From: Sphingobium sp. JS3065
GTDB lineage: Bacteria; Pseudomonadota; Alphaproteobacteria; Sphingomonadales; Sphingomonadaceae
NCBI RefSeq assembly: GCF_026427355.1
Contig: NZ_CP102667.1
Span: forward strand, 19,076 to 83,075
DNA: 64,000 nt
Direction: 5' to 3'
The notes beneath the pieces are model-generated. The model worked only from the letters and a program-made list of their open reading frames with translations. It was not told the DNA's origin and ran no database searches. Made by a program: the position numbers and the translations under genes. This document shows, piece after piece, positions 9,335-19,198 of the stretch (the stretch's first letter is position 1; each line of letters begins with the position of its first letter).

Positions 9335-9919
9335 ATGATGATCAATACCCAGGAAGACAAGCTGGTCTCCGCGCACGACGCCGAAGAATTTCACCGTTTC
9401 TTCATCGTACAAGATGATGCACTACTGCAAGAAGTCAACACGCTCCTGACCCGCGAAGCGCACCTGCTGGACATTCAGGCCTACAAAGCCTGGCTTGAAC
9501 ACTGCGTTGCCCCCGAGATCAAATACCAAGTGATCTCGCGAGAACTTCGCTCCACTTCCGAGCGTCGATACCAACTGAATGATGCGGTGAACATCTACAA
9601 CGAGAACTATCAGCAACTGAAAGTTCGAGTTGAGCATCAGCTCGACCCGCAGAATTGGGGCAACAGCCCGAAGATGCGTTTCACTCGCTTCGTCACCAAT
9701 GTCATGGCAGCCAAGGACACGGGTGCACCGGATCTGCTGCATGTCCGCTCCAACCTCATTCTCCACCGCGCCAGGCGCGGAAACCAGGTTGACGTCTTCT
9801 ATGCAACGCGTGAAGACAAATGGAAACGCATCGAAGGTGGTGGTATCCAACTGGTGGAACGTCTTGTGGACTACCCGGAGCGCATTCCCCAGACCCACAA
9901 CCTGCTAATCTTCCTGTGA
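9335..9919 (+). CDS. nagAd: NagAd, naphthalene dioxygenase small (beta) subunit
   Basis: This 194-residue beta subunit pairs with NagAc in the alpha3beta3 oxygenase. Family signatures include EEFHRFFIVQDDALLQEVN near the start, a central YQVISRELRSTSERRY segment and the ERIPQTHNLLIFL C-terminus. It has no cofactor of its own. It begins 14 bp after nagAc. Either of two adjacent ATG codons (9335 or 9338) could start it. Confidence 0.95.
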   Translation: MMINTQEDKLVSAHDAEEFHRFFIVQDDALLQEVNTLLTREAHLLDIQAYKAWLEHCVAPEIKYQVISRELRSTSERRYQLNDAVNIYNENYQQLKVRVEHQLDPQNWGNSPKMRFTRFVTNVMAAKDTGAPDLLHVRSNLILHRARRGNQVDVFYATREDKWKRIEGGGIQLVERLVDYPERIPQTHNLLIFL

Positions 9920-9982
9920 GCCCTGGGGATGCCTGCCTGGATGGCGGGCATTCGTGATTATTTTTAACAGAAATTTATTGCC

Positions 9983-10763
9983 ATGAACACACAGCAAGTT
10001 GTTGCCATCACTGGCGCCGGCTCGGGCATTGGTTTCGAGTTGGTTCGCTCTTTTAAGGCAGCCGGTTATCGCGTATCTGCACTCGTTCGCAACGAGGAGC
10101 AAGAGGCGGGTCTTCGCAGTGAATTCAAAGACGACATTGAGATCGTGGCGGGCGATGTCCGTGATCACGCCACCAATGAGAAGCTGGTTAAACAGACGGT
10201 TGCCAAGTTCGGGCGCCTGGATTGCTTCATCGGAAATGCCGGGATATGGGATTACATGCTGGGCGTCGACGAGCCATGGGAGAAATTCTCGGGCAGTTTC
10301 GACGAGATATTTGACATCAACGTCAAAAGCTATTTCAGCGGCATCAGCGCGGCCTTGCCGGAGCTCAAAAAGACGAACGGATCGGTCGTAGTGACGGCTT
10401 CCGTTTCTTCCTATGCGGTCGGTGGCGGCGGTTCTTGCTACATTGCCAGCAAACATGCGGTGCTGGGCATGGTCAAGGCTTTGGCCTACGAATTGGCTCC
10501 GCACATCCGGGTCAATGGCGTTGCGCCAGGTGGCACGGTCACTTCTTTGGCTGGCCCGGCAAGCGCCGGTTTCGACAAAACCAAAATGAAAGACATGCCC
10601 GGCATCGATGACATGATCAAGGGCCTAACCCCCCTTGGGGTTCGCAGCAAGGCCCGAGGACGTGGTGGCACCGTATCTTTTGCTGGCCTCCCGGGAACAA
10701 GGGAAGTTCATCACTGGCACCGTAATCGGCATTGATGGCGGCATGGCGCTCGGCCGAAAGTGA
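9983..10763 (+). pseudogene. nagB: NagB, cis-naphthalene dihydrodiol dehydrogenase, frameshifted near the C-terminus
   Basis: This SDR-family NAD-dependent dehydrogenase makes 1,2-dihydroxynaphthalene from the cis-dihydrodiol. The Rossmann motif TGAGSGIG (about 11-18), NAG at about 89-91, catalytic S-x11-Y-xxx-K (YIASK) and the rest are intact up to GLTPLG. There an extra G in the run 10637-10640 shifts the frame, so the encoded product ends at 10735 with an unrelated tail. Removing one G restores PEDVVAPYLLLASREQGKFI and a normal end at 10763 (259 residues). The lost part contains the conserved GTVIGIDGG segment. This is either a real lesion or a homopolymer sequencing error. Confidence 0.85.
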
Positions 10764-10811
10764 ATTTTCAATCAAATTAGATTTTTCAACCCCATTCCCA
10801 GGAGACAACCC

Positions 10812-12263
10812 ATGAAGACGAAATTGTTTATCAACAACACCTGGAGCGCTTCGAGTGACAAAAAGTCATTTGATCGCAAGCACCCTGTCAGTGGCGAGGT
10901 CGTGACCCAATGCGCGAACGCCACGGTGGACGATGCGGTCAATGCGGCTCGAGCCGCTCAAGAGGCGTTCAAGTCCTGGAAGGCCGTCGGACCCTCGGAG
11001 CGGCGGCGCCTTCTTTTGAAGGTGGCAGACGTCATGGAGAGCAAAACGCCCGAGTTCATCGAAGTGATGGCCAAGGAAGTGGGAGCCTCCGCGCTGTGGG
11101 CGGGGTTCAACGTGCACCTGTCGGCCAATGTATTCCGGGAAGCCGCCTCACTAGCCACCCAAATTCAAGGCGAAACCATTCCGACGGACAAGCCTGACAC
11201 CCTGTCGATGACGCTGCGTCAGCCGGTCGGCCCCATCTTGAGTATCGCGCCATGGAACGGCACCGCAGTGCTCGCGGCGCGGACCATCGCGTATCCGTTG
11301 GTCTGCGGCAATACCGTGGTGTTCAAAGGCTCCGAGTTCAGCCCCGGCACGCACGCGTTGATCGCGAAGTGCGTACAGGAGGCCGGCCTGCCCGCTGGCG
11401 TGCTCAATTATCTGAACTCGTCCCCGGACCGCTCGCCCGATATCGCCGATGCGCTGATTTCGTCTAAAGAGATTCGTCGCATCAACTTTACGGGCTCCAC
11501 TCGCGTGGGGCGCATCATCGCCCAGAAAGCGGCCCAACATCTCAAGCGCTGCTTGCTGGAGTTGGGTGGCAAGTCCCCGCTGATCGTTCTGGACGACGCG
11601 GACATCGACGCGGCGGTCAAGGCAGCGGTGTTTGGCAGTTTCCTGTTCCAAGGCCAGATCTGCATGTCCACCGAACGCCTGGTGGTCGACGAGAAGATCG
11701 CGGACGAATTTGTCGCGAAGTTCGTCGAGAAAACCAAGAAGTTGAGTGCAGGCGATCCGTGCGTGACCGGGGACTGCGTCATTGGTCCGATGGTGTCGTC
11801 CAACTCGGGGGACCGGATCAATGGCCTGTTGAAAGATGCCATCGACAAGGGTGCCAAGGTCGTGTGCGGTGGTATGGCCGAGGGTGCGGTCATGCCCGCC
11901 ACGATCCTGGACCACGTGACAGCCGACATGCAGATCTACGATGAGGAAACCTTTGGTCCCATCACTGTGGTTGTTCGTTGCAAGGGCGAAGCCGATGCCA
12001 TCCGTATTGCCAACGACAGTGCATATGGCCTGTCATCGGGCGTGTTTGGCCGGGACGTCAACCGGGCCCTGCGCGTGGGTATGGCGATCGAATACGGCTC
12101 GGTCCATATCAACGGGTCCACCGTACAGAACGAGGCGCAGGCGCCTTATGGCGGCACAAAGGCCACCGGTTATGGCCGCTTCGATGGACGCGCGGTGATC
12201 GACGAGTTCACGGAGCTCAAATGGCTAACCATTGAACCGTTCGAACAGCAGTATCCCTTCTAA
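10812..12263 (+). CDS. nagF: NagF, salicylaldehyde dehydrogenase
   Basis: This 483-residue NAD-dependent aldehyde dehydrogenase oxidises salicylaldehyde to salicylate, the last step of the upper pathway. The catalytic glutamate is E250 in LELGGKSP and the nucleophile is C284 in FQGQICMST, both at the positions known for NahF. Length is normal and the reading frame intact. A GGAGACAACCC ribosome binding site precedes the ATG. It lies 48 bp after the corrected nagB end. Confidence 0.96.
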   Translation: MKTKLFINNTWSASSDKKSFDRKHPVSGEVVTQCANATVDDAVNAARAAQEAFKSWKAVGPSERRRLLLKVADVMESKTPEFIEVMAKEVGASALWAGFNVHLSANVFREAASLATQIQGETIPTDKPDTLSMTLRQPVGPILSIAPWNGTAVLAARTIAYPLVCGNTVVFKGSEFSPGTHALIAKCVQEAGLPAGVLNYLNSSPDRSPDIADALISSKEIRRINFTGSTRVGRIIAQKAAQHLKRCLLELGGKSPLIVLDDADIDAAVKAAVFGSFLFQGQICMSTERLVVDEKIADEFVAKFVEKTKKLSAGDPCVTGDCVIGPMVSSNSGDRINGLLKDAIDKGAKVVCGGMAEGAVMPATILDHVTADMQIYDEETFGPITVVVRCKGEADAIRIANDSAYGLSSGVFGRDVNRALRVGMAIEYGSVHINGSTVQNEAQAPYGGTKATGYGRFDGRAVIDEFTELKWLTIEPFEQQYPF

Positions 12264-12288
12264 GCCGAAGCAACAAAGGAGTTAAACC

Positions 12289-13197
12289 ATGAACAAGCAA
12301 GCAGCAGTCATTGAACTAGGATACATGGGCATTTCGGTCAAGGATCCCGCAGCGTGGAAATCCTTTGCCGCGAACATGCTGGGGCTTCAAGTCCTCGATG
12401 AAGGTGACAAGGACCGCTTCTATCTGCGAATGGACAATTGGCACCACAGAATCGTGGTCCATCACAATGGTCAAGATGACCTTGAATACCTGGGCTGGCG
12501 TGTCGCCGGTCAACCGGAATTCGAGGCATTGGGTCAAAAGCTCGTGGACGCAGGCTACAAAGTCCACGTGTGCGACAAAGCCGAAGCACAAGAACGGATG
12601 GTACTGGGCCTGATGAAGACAGAAGATCCGGGGGGCAACCCGACCGAGATTTTCTGGGGACCTCGGATTGACCTGAACAATCCCTTCCACCCCGGTCGTC
12701 CCTTGCACGGAAAATTTCTAACCGGCGATCAGGGCCTAGGCCACTGCATCGTGCGTCAGAATGATGTTGAAGCGGCGCGTAAGTTCTATAGCTTGCTGGG
12801 ATTTCGTGGAGATGTCGAGTACCGCCTTCCTTTGCCCAACGGCATGACCGCTGAACTGACTTTCATGCATTGCAACGCTCGCGATCACTCCATCGCGTTC
12901 GGCGCAATGCCTGCGGCCAAGCGCATCAATCATCTGATGATTGAATACACCCATATCGAAGATTTGGGTTGCACACACCAGCTTTTCACGAAGGAAAAGA
13001 TTGACATTGCCTTGCAATTGGGCATCCATTCCAACGATAAGGCGCTGACGTTCTACGGGGCAACACCTTCCGGCTGGCTGATCGAACCTGGGTGGCGAGG
13101 CGCCCCCGCCATTGCTGAATCGGAATATTACGTCGGCGACATTTTCGGTCACGCCATCGAGGCCACCGGTTATGGATTGGACGTCAAACTGAGCTAG
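12289..13197 (+). CDS. nagC: NagC, 1,2-dihydroxynaphthalene dioxygenase
   Basis: This 302-residue type I extradiol dioxygenase cleaves 1,2-dihydroxynaphthalene to 2-hydroxychromene-2-carboxylate. It has two vicinal-oxygen-chelate modules, and only the second holds Fe(II). Expected ligands are H152 (GLGHCIV), H215 (INHLMIEY) and E266 (WLIEPGW), with H200 as a likely active-site base. Length and motifs match NahC/NagC. An AAAGGAG ribosome binding site precedes the start. Confidence 0.95.
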   Translation: MNKQAAVIELGYMGISVKDPAAWKSFAANMLGLQVLDEGDKDRFYLRMDNWHHRIVVHHNGQDDLEYLGWRVAGQPEFEALGQKLVDAGYKVHVCDKAEAQERMVLGLMKTEDPGGNPTEIFWGPRIDLNNPFHPGRPLHGKFLTGDQGLGHCIVRQNDVEAARKFYSLLGFRGDVEYRLPLPNGMTAELTFMHCNARDHSIAFGAMPAAKRINHLMIEYTHIEDLGCTHQLFTKEKIDIALQLGIHSNDKALTFYGATPSGWLIEPGWRGAPAIAESEYYVGDIFGHAIEATGYGLDVKLS

Positions 13198-13265
13198 CCA
13201 TGCAAAAGATGCGAAATCGATCGCATCTGTTTTTCCCATTCTGTTCCATATAACAAAAGGAGACA

Positions 13266-13905
13266 ATGATGATCAAAGAAGCCATTTCCCTCGCAGGACT
13301 TGGGATGCTGATGCTCAGCACCCGCATATGCCGAGGATTCCCGTTGGTCATATCGCATCGGCGCCACCAACGTAGCCTTCGATGCGAGCGCCAAAGTTTC
13401 GATTGACGGAACAAGGGTTCCGGGTGGAAGCGCTGACGCTAGTGACAACAACGCTTTGACATTTGACTTCGGCTACATCATTAACGATAACTGGAACGCG
13501 CGATTAATTTTTGGCATTCCACCCACCACAAAAGTGACAGGCGCAGGCACGCTGCCTCCGATTTTGCTCGGTCGTGTTCAACATGCTCCTGCGGTTTTGT
13601 CGGCGACCTACAACCTGCCGCAGATGGGATTGATTCGCCCGTACGTGGGGGCGGGGATCAACTACACCCGAATTCTGAAAAGCAAAGATGCCAATCTGAC
13701 CTCATTCGATGCAGATCATGCGTGGGCACCTGTGCTCCACATCGGTGCAGAAGCGAACATCAACCGCGACTGGTTCGTCAGCTTTGATATCCGAAAACTT
13801 TATCTGAAAACAGATGCATCGGGGTTTCTTGGGCCTCAAGTTGCTACAGCCCGCGTAACGTTGAATCCGCTGCTAACCTCGATTGCGATTGGCCGGAGAT
13901 TCTGA
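13266..13905 (+). pseudogene. nagQ: NagQ-like OmpW-family outer-membrane protein, frameshifted in the signal peptide
   Basis: Position between nagC and nagE and the beta-barrel character match NahQ/NagQ, thought to help hydrophobic substrates cross the outer membrane. Translation from 13266 gives a good signal-peptide start (MMIKEAISLAGLGMLMLS). The frame then breaks at 13315-13320. The next frame continues APAYAEDSRWSYRIGATNVA and runs to the stop at 13905. Restoring two bases (AGCA to AGCGCA) rejoins them with a standard AYA cleavage site. The barrel ends in a terminal phenylalanine (GRRF), typical of outer-membrane insertion. As read, no exported full-length protein would be made. Confidence 0.75.
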
Positions 13906-13962
13906 TCGGTCCACATTGATTCCCAAATTCTGTTTGCATCACCATTTTCAAGGGAAATTTTA

Positions 13963-15000
13963 ATGACAAGAAAGACGAACAAAGCGGTGCGCCTGACTGC
14001 CGCGGATATTCAAGGCGCATGGGTCATCATGCCGACCCCGTCCACGCCGGATGCCTCGGACTGGCGCAGCACGCACACGGTCGATCTCGACGAGACGGCC
14101 CGGATTGTCGAGGAGTTGATTGCGGCCGGCGTCAATGGCATTCTGAGCCACGGCACCTTTGGCGAATGCGCGACGCTGACGTGGGAGGAGAAGCGGGATT
14201 TTGTTTCAACGGTCGTGGAAACCGCGCGCGGTCGAGTGCCCTACTTCTGCGGCACAACGGCCTTGAATACCCGTGAAGTCATACGCCAGACCCGCGAATT
14301 GATCGACATTGGCGCCCAAGGAACAATGCTCGGCGTGCCGATGTGGGTGAAGATGGATCTGCCTACTGCCGTGCAATTTTATCGCGATGTGGCGGAAGCA
14401 GTGCCAGATGCAGCCATCGCTGTCTACGCCAACCCGGAGGCTTTCAAATTTGATTTTCCTCGCCCGTTTTGGGCCGAAATGTCCAAAATCCCGCAGGTTG
14501 TCACAGCCAAGTACTTGGGCATCGGGATGCTGGACTTGGATCTGAAATTGGCCCCAAATATTCGCTTCCTTCCGCATGAGGATGACTACTACGCTGCGGC
14601 CCGGATCAATCCCGAGCGCATGACTGCTTTCTGGTCTAGCGGTTCCATGTGCGGCCCAGCGACCGCCCTTGTGCTGCGCGATGAGGTGGTAAAGGCCAAA
14701 AATACAGGTGATTGGGCCAAGGCCAAGGCTATTTCAGATGACATGCGCGCAGCCGATGCCACACTGTTTCCACGCGGCGATTTCTCGGAATTCTCGAAAT
14801 ACAACATTGGTCTCGAAAAAGCACGAATGGACGAGGCGGGTTGGCTCAAAGCGGGGCCGTGCCGGCCACCCTATACGCTGGTACCAGATGAATACCTTGC
14901 AGGTGCTCGAAAATCAGGCAACGCCTGGGCCGCACTGCATACCAAGTACGCCGAGGAATTGAAGAAAACCAAAACGGCAACCGGCTCGAAAAAGAAGTGA
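13963..15000 (+). CDS. nagE: NagE, trans-o-hydroxybenzylidenepyruvate hydratase-aldolase
   Basis: This 345-residue class I aldolase of the DHDPS/NAL superfamily converts trans-o-hydroxybenzylidenepyruvate to salicylaldehyde and pyruvate. The Schiff-base lysine is K183 in VVTAKYLG and the partner tyrosine is Y155 in VYANPEAF. The carboxylate-binding GTFGE motif is at about residues 64-68. All match NahE positions. The C-terminus is lysine-rich ([12 protein letters not shown]). Confidence 0.95.
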   Translation: MTRKTNKAVRLTAADIQGAWVIMPTPSTPDASDWRSTHTVDLDETARIVEELIAAGVNGILSHGTFGECATLTWEEKRDFVSTVVETARGRVPYFCGTTALNTREVIRQTRELIDIGAQGTMLGVPMWVKMDLPTAVQFYRDVAEAVPDAAIAVYANPEAFKFDFPRPFWAEMSKIPQVVTAKYLGIGMLDLDLKLAPNIRFLPHEDDYYAAARINPERMTAFWSSGSMCGPATALVLRDEVVKAKNTGDWAKAKAISDDMRAADATLFPRGDFSEFSKYNIGLEKARMDEAGWLKAGPCRPPYTLVPDEYLAGARKSGNAWAALHTKYAEELKKTKTATGSKKK

Positions 15001-15189
15001 GGCGAGGCCAGGTCCTGAGTCAGATATCTCCGATCAGCAAAGCTGGCTGATCTGGGCGTCCTCTGGATTGGAGGAATCGGCGAGTATCAAATATGCGAGT
15101 ACGCCGTAAAAGCGCCAAGAGCGCGGGATGTGGCGCTTGCCCTGAAGCAGCTCCACATTTCTGCCGTCTTTTTTTGGGAGAGCCTGAGC

Positions 15190-15783
15190 ATGATGGTTGA
15201 TTTTTATTTCGATTTTTTGAGCCCCTTTTCGTACCTGGCAAACCACCGTTTGTCGGTGCTAGCGGGGCGTTATGGATTCCCCATCCAGTATCACGCCATT
15301 GATTTGGCGCGAGCAAAGACGGCCATTGGCAACATCGGGCCGTCCAATCGGGATCTCAAGGTCAAGCTTGACTACTTAAAGGTGGATTTGCAGCGATGGG
15401 CCGATCTCTATAGGATTCCGTTGGTTTTCCCCCCTAACTTCAACAGCCGCCGGGTGAATGCCGGACTGTATTACCCGGCAGCCAGGGAGCGAGCCGCTGA
15501 ATATGTTCGCCTTGTTTTCGATTCGGCTTGGGGGAAAGGGTGGGCACTGGATGCTGATAGCTTGCTGGCTGAGGTATGCGACAAGCTAAACTGGGATCTC
15601 GGTGAATTTGAAGATTTTTTGAACAGCGAAAATGCCGCCAAGGCATACGACGAAGAGACGCAGGCGGCCATTGACCGAAAGGTTTTCGGGGTTCCCACCG
15701 TGTTTTGGGATGATCAAATGTGGTGGGGAAATGACCGCCTTTTCATGCTTGAGAGCAGGTTGCAAAAGGAAACGCAACCATAA
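15190..15783 (+). CDS. nagD: NagD, 2-hydroxychromene-2-carboxylate isomerase
   Basis: This 197-residue kappa-class GST/DsbA-like isomerase uses glutathione to interconvert 2-hydroxychromene-2-carboxylate and trans-o-hydroxybenzylidenepyruvate. It has the conserved start VDFYFDFLSPFSYLAN, whose serine (SPFS) contacts glutathione. It also has the GPSNRDLKVKLDYLKVDL segment and the VFGVPTVFWDDQMWWGNDR end with its cis-proline. I prefer the start at 15190 (or 15193) over an upstream in-frame codon, because the family begins at this motif and a GGGAG site lies before it. Confidence 0.93.
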   Translation: MMVDFYFDFLSPFSYLANHRLSVLAGRYGFPIQYHAIDLARAKTAIGNIGPSNRDLKVKLDYLKVDLQRWADLYRIPLVFPPNFNSRRVNAGLYYPAARERAAEYVRLVFDSAWGKGWALDADSLLAEVCDKLNWDLGEFEDFLNSENAAKAYDEETQAAIDRKVFGVPTVFWDDQMWWGNDRLFMLESRLQKETQP

Positions 15784-15841
15784 ATTCTCAGTGCATCGAT
15801 TTTTCTGATTTTTCAACCACGCCTTGATTTTAAGGAGTCTC

Positions 15842-16447
15842 ATGAAGCTTTATTACAGCCCCGGCGCATGTTCATTGTCGCCTCACATCATCCTTCGTGA
15901 AGGTGGATTTGACTTTCAGCTAGAAAAGGTTGATCTCGGCACCAAGGTGACTGAGACTGGTGTTGATTACAAGACCGTCAATCCCGTGGGCAGTGTCCCC
16001 GCTTTGCAAATGGATGATGGGCAGGTGCTCACCGAAGGGCCGGCCATCGTTCAATACCTCGCTGACCGTGTGCCAGAAAAATGCCTGGCACCGGCAGCTG
16101 GCTCGCTGGAGCGTTACCGACTGATGGAATGGCTGAATTTCATCTCCACCGAATTGCATAAAAGCTTCGGAGCGCTGTTCAGCCCGGTGTTTCCACAGGA
16201 TGCCAAGCCAGTCATCAAGGCCCAATTGGAAAGCCGTCTTGCCCATACCGAGCAGATGCTCGGTGACAAGGTTTGGGCCATGGGGAACGACTTTTCCGTG
16301 GTGGCCGCCTACTTGTTTACTGTGCTTGGCTGGGGGGCTTACGTGAATGTGGACCTTTCGCCTTGGCCCGGCCTGCAAGGCTACCTCAACCGCGTGGCTG
16401 AACGTCCAGCAGTCCGGGCCACATTGTCGGCTGAAGGTTTGATCTGA
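15842..16447 (+). CDS. nagJ: NagJ, glutathione S-transferase-like protein
   Basis: This 201-residue cytosolic GST with beta-class features starts MKLYYSPGACSLSPHI, with the cysteine at position 10 typical of bacterial GSTs. It has the glutathione-binding PALQMDDGQVLTEGPAI loop. In nag operons this gene lies between nagD and nagI. A role in glutathione chemistry linked to NagD, or in detoxification, is only proposed. I chose the start at 15842 because TAAGGAGT sits just upstream. Confidence 0.9.
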   Translation: MKLYYSPGACSLSPHIILREGGFDFQLEKVDLGTKVTETGVDYKTVNPVGSVPALQMDDGQVLTEGPAIVQYLADRVPEKCLAPAAGSLERYRLMEWLNFISTELHKSFGALFSPVFPQDAKPVIKAQLESRLAHTEQMLGDKVWAMGNDFSVVAAYLFTVLGWGAYVNVDLSPWPGLQGYLNRVAERPAVRATLSAEGLI

Positions 16448-16677
16448 TTTTTTTAGAGAAATAAATAAAGCATGGCCAGCCTCCATGAGCGGCCAGCCAT
16501 GCCGCGGGGCAGCCGTGGGCAGCGGCCTCGATCAAATTTCGATGCACACAGATTACGAGCCCCTTTTTCCGACTGCGGTCGGATTCAGAAATTGCCGATA
16601 CTTGCTTTGGTCTGATCGAAGCGTGAGGGATATCGGCTTCCCCTATCCACATGCTTGATGAAGAGGAGCGTATCACC
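16448..16677. other. nagJ-nagI spacer, no gene seen
   Basis: This 230-bp gap begins with an AT-rich stretch after nagJ and contains a small dyad CCGACTGCGGTCGG near 16568-16582. Composition changes sharply here: nagI, nagK and nagL have clearly higher third-position GC than nagAc through nagJ. The gap may be a join between two ancestral blocks, with the gentisate genes possibly having their own promoter. No convincing promoter was identified. Confidence 0.5.
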
Positions 16678-17718
16678 ATGAGTCACGAACTTGGCCGACT
16701 GGAAGACCTGCCGCAGGACTACCGAGACGAACTCAAACAACTTAACCTGGTGCCGCTATGGCCCAGCCTACGCGCGGTGCTGCCGCCCAATGTCCCGACC
16801 CGCCAGACGCAGCCGACTTACTGGTCCTACCAGACGCTCAAGCCGCTGCTGCTCAAGGCCGGTGAGCTGACCCCCATTGAGAAGGCCGAGCGCCGCGTGC
16901 TGGTGCTGGCCAACCCCGGCCACGGCCTGGAGAAGATGCAAGCCAGCGCCGCCATATACCTGGGCATGCAGTTGCTGCTGCCCGGCGAGTGGGCGCCCAG
17001 CCACCGCCACACCCCCAACGCGGTGCGCATGATCGTGGAGGGCGAGGGCGCCTACACCACCGTGGATGGCGAGAAGTGCCCCATGAGCCGGGGTGACCTC
17101 ATCCTCACGCCCACCGGCCTGTGGCACGAGCACGGCCACGACGGCAACGAGCCCGTGGTGTGGCTCGATGTGCTGGACCTGCCGCTGGTGTACTACATGG
17201 AGGCCAGCTACCACATCGACGGCGAGCGCCAGCAGGTCGACCCCGGCCGGGGCGACTGCGCCTGGACCCGTGCGGGCGTGGTGCCAACCCCCGTGTTCCA
17301 GCGCAGCGACAAGCGCTATCCTCTCTTGCGCTACCCTTGGGCCGACACCCGTGCCGCCCTGCTGTCGCTGGCGGCCGACCAGCCTGAGCAGGAATGCGTG
17401 CAGGTCACCTACGTCAACCCCGAAACGGGTGACGACGCCGAGAACATCCTGGGCTTCTACGCCCTGATGCTCAAGCCCGGCCAGACCCTGCGCCTGCCCG
17501 TGCGTTCGCCCGCCGTGGTGTTCCACCAGATCGAAGGCCGCAGCGAGGCGCGCATCGCCGAGTCCACCTTCGCCCTGAGGGAAGCCGATACCTGCTGCGC
17601 CCCCGGCTACACCGAGGTGACGCTGAAAAACCTCTCAGCCGACCAGCCGTCCTTCATCTTCATGGCCGACGAATCGCCCCTGCACCGCAAGCTGGGCGTC
17701 TTTGAAAACCGCGGCTGA
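16678..17718 (+). CDS. nagI: NagI, gentisate 1,2-dioxygenase
   Basis: This 346-residue bicupin Fe(II) dioxygenase cleaves gentisate to maleylpyruvate. The N-terminal cupin has the iron ligands H109 and H111 in PSHRHTPNAVR, with a further histidine in LWHEHGHDG (150-154). The C-terminal cupin lacks the metal histidines, as in other gentisate dioxygenases. I chose the start at 16678 (MSHELGRLED) because the upstream in-frame ATG at 16651 has no good ribosome binding site and would add nine residues. It is followed 33 bp later by nagK. Confidence 0.95.
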   Translation: MSHELGRLEDLPQDYRDELKQLNLVPLWPSLRAVLPPNVPTRQTQPTYWSYQTLKPLLLKAGELTPIEKAERRVLVLANPGHGLEKMQASAAIYLGMQLLLPGEWAPSHRHTPNAVRMIVEGEGAYTTVDGEKCPMSRGDLILTPTGLWHEHGHDGNEPVVWLDVLDLPLVYYMEASYHIDGERQQVDPGRGDCAWTRAGVVPTPVFQRSDKRYPLLRYPWADTRAALLSLAADQPEQECVQVTYVNPETGDDAENILGFYALMLKPGQTLRLPVRSPAVVFHQIEGRSEARIAESTFALREADTCCAPGYTEVTLKNLSADQPSFIFMADESPLHRKLGVFENRG

Positions 17719-17751
17719 GCCGCCGCGAAGCACCACACAACAGGAAAGCAA

Positions 17752-18453
17752 ATGAGCAACTACCTCTGGAACCCGCCTCCCGTCCAGTCTCTGCCCGTTC
17801 GTGGCAAGACCGAGCGCTTCCCCATCAACCGCATCTTCTGCGTCGGCCGCAACTACCACGCCCACGCGGTGGAAATGGGCCGTCCGGTCGACAAAAGCGT
17901 CGAACAAGCGTTCTACTTCACCAAATCGCCACAAACCCTGGTGGAAAGTGGTGCGACCGTGGCCTACCCGCCGCGCACCAGCAACTACCACTACGAGATG
18001 GAGCTGGTGCTGGCGATCGGCAAGCCCGGCTTCCGCGTCAGCGAAGACCAGGCGCACGAGTTGATTTACGGCTACGCCGCCGGCCTGGACATGACCCGGC
18101 GCGACCTGCAACTGGTGGCACGCGACAAGGGCCGCCCCTGGGACACCGGCAAGGACATCGAGGAAGGCTCGGTCTGCTCCGAGATCGTGCCGATGCAAGG
18201 CGTGGTGGTGGAGCAGGGCGCGATCGCCCTGGAAGTCAACGGCCAGACCAAACAGTCGTCCAACGTGGACAAGCTGATCTGGAACGTCCGCGAGATCATT
18301 GCCGACCTCTCCACCTACTACCACTTGCAACCCGGCGACCTGATTTACACCGGCACGCCCGAAGGCGTGGGCGCCGTGGTGGCGGGTGACAAGATCATCG
18401 GCCGTGTGGAAGGCATTGCCGAGATCAGCCTGACCGTCGGCCCGGCCGAGTGA
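17752..18453 (+). CDS. nagK: NagK, fumarylpyruvate hydrolase
   Basis: This 233-residue FAH-family hydrolase splits fumarylpyruvate into fumarate and pyruvate. Typical family segments are FCVGRNYHAHAVEMG, the metal-ligand motif YEMELVLAIGKPG, DMTRRDLQ and the C-terminal GDLIYTGTPEGVGAV. The enzyme needs a divalent metal. Its stop overlaps the possible GTG start of nagL by 4 bp, so the last two steps are translationally coupled. Confidence 0.95.
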   Translation: MSNYLWNPPPVQSLPVRGKTERFPINRIFCVGRNYHAHAVEMGRPVDKSVEQAFYFTKSPQTLVESGATVAYPPRTSNYHYEMELVLAIGKPGFRVSEDQAHELIYGYAAGLDMTRRDLQLVARDKGRPWDTGKDIEEGSVCSEIVPMQGVVVEQGAIALEVNGQTKQSSNVDKLIWNVREIIADLSTYYHLQPGDLIYTGTPEGVGAVVAGDKIIGRVEGIAEISLTVGPAE

Positions 18454-18464
18454 GCCTGCACGCG

Positions 18465-19103
18465 ATGAAGCTGTACAACTTCTGGCGCAGCGGCACGTCA
18501 CACCGGCTGCGCATCGCGCTCAACCTCAAGGGCGTGCCCTACGAGTACCTGGCCGTGCACCTGGGCAAGGAAGAGCACCTAAAGGACGCCTTCAAGGCGC
18601 TGAACCCACAGCAGTTGGTGCCCGCGCTGGACACGGGCGCGCAAGTGCTGATCCAGTCGCCGGCCATCATCGAATGGCTGGAGGAACAGTACCCCACGCC
18701 CGCGCTGCTGCCGGCCGACGCCGACGGCCGCCAACGGGTGCGCGCGCTGGCCGCCATCGTGGGCTGCGACATCCACCCCATCAACAACCGCCGCATTCTG
18801 GAGTACCTGCGCAAGACGTTCGGCGCCGACGAGGCCGCCATCAACGCCTGGTGTGGCACCTGGATCAGCGCCGGTTTCGATGCCTACGAAGCACTGCTGG
18901 CGGTCGACCCGAAGCGCGGCCGCTACAGCTTTGGCGACACACCCACGCTGGCCGACTGCTACCTGGTGCCGCAGGTGGAAAGCGCCCGCCGCTTCCAGGT
19001 GGACCTGACGCCCTACCCCCTGATCCGCGCAGTGGACGCGGCCTGCGGCGAGTTGGACGCATTTCGGCGCGCCGCGCCAGCTGCTCAACCTGATTCGGCT
19101 TGA
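18465..19103 (+). CDS. nagL: NagL, maleylpyruvate isomerase (zeta-class GST)
   Basis: This 212-residue glutathione-dependent isomerase turns maleylpyruvate into fumarylpyruvate. The start MKLYNFWRSGTSHRLRIAL carries the zeta-class serine region, and the glutathione contact QSPAIIEWLEEQYP follows. The protein ends AAPAAQPDSA and, from memory, agrees closely with NagL of Ralstonia sp. U2. A GTG at 18450 overlapping the nagK stop is an alternative start, but the family begins at MKLYNF. It is the last recognisable nag gene; nagM and nagN homologues are not present before the transposon. Confidence 0.95.
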   Translation: MKLYNFWRSGTSHRLRIALNLKGVPYEYLAVHLGKEEHLKDAFKALNPQQLVPALDTGAQVLIQSPAIIEWLEEQYPTPALLPADADGRQRVRALAAIVGCDIHPINNRRILEYLRKTFGADEAAINAWCGTWISAGFDAYEALLAVDPKRGRYSFGDTPTLADCYLVPQVESARRFQVDLTPYPLIRAVDAACGELDAFRRAAPAAQPDSA

Positions 19104-19198
19104 CGAAAAATACGCCGCCTTCGCCCTAATAAACAGTTCGTAGCCCTGCCCAGTGACAAGTATCAATGAGCAATAGTGAAAATGTAAGGGGAAAGATT
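19104..19198. other. Junction between nag cluster and Tn3-family unit
   Basis: This 95-bp stretch lies between the nagL stop and the left inverted repeat. It is AT-richer than its surroundings and shows no gene. The 5 bp before the repeat (AGATT) do not match the 5 bp after the right repeat (GACTT). Confidence 0.5.
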
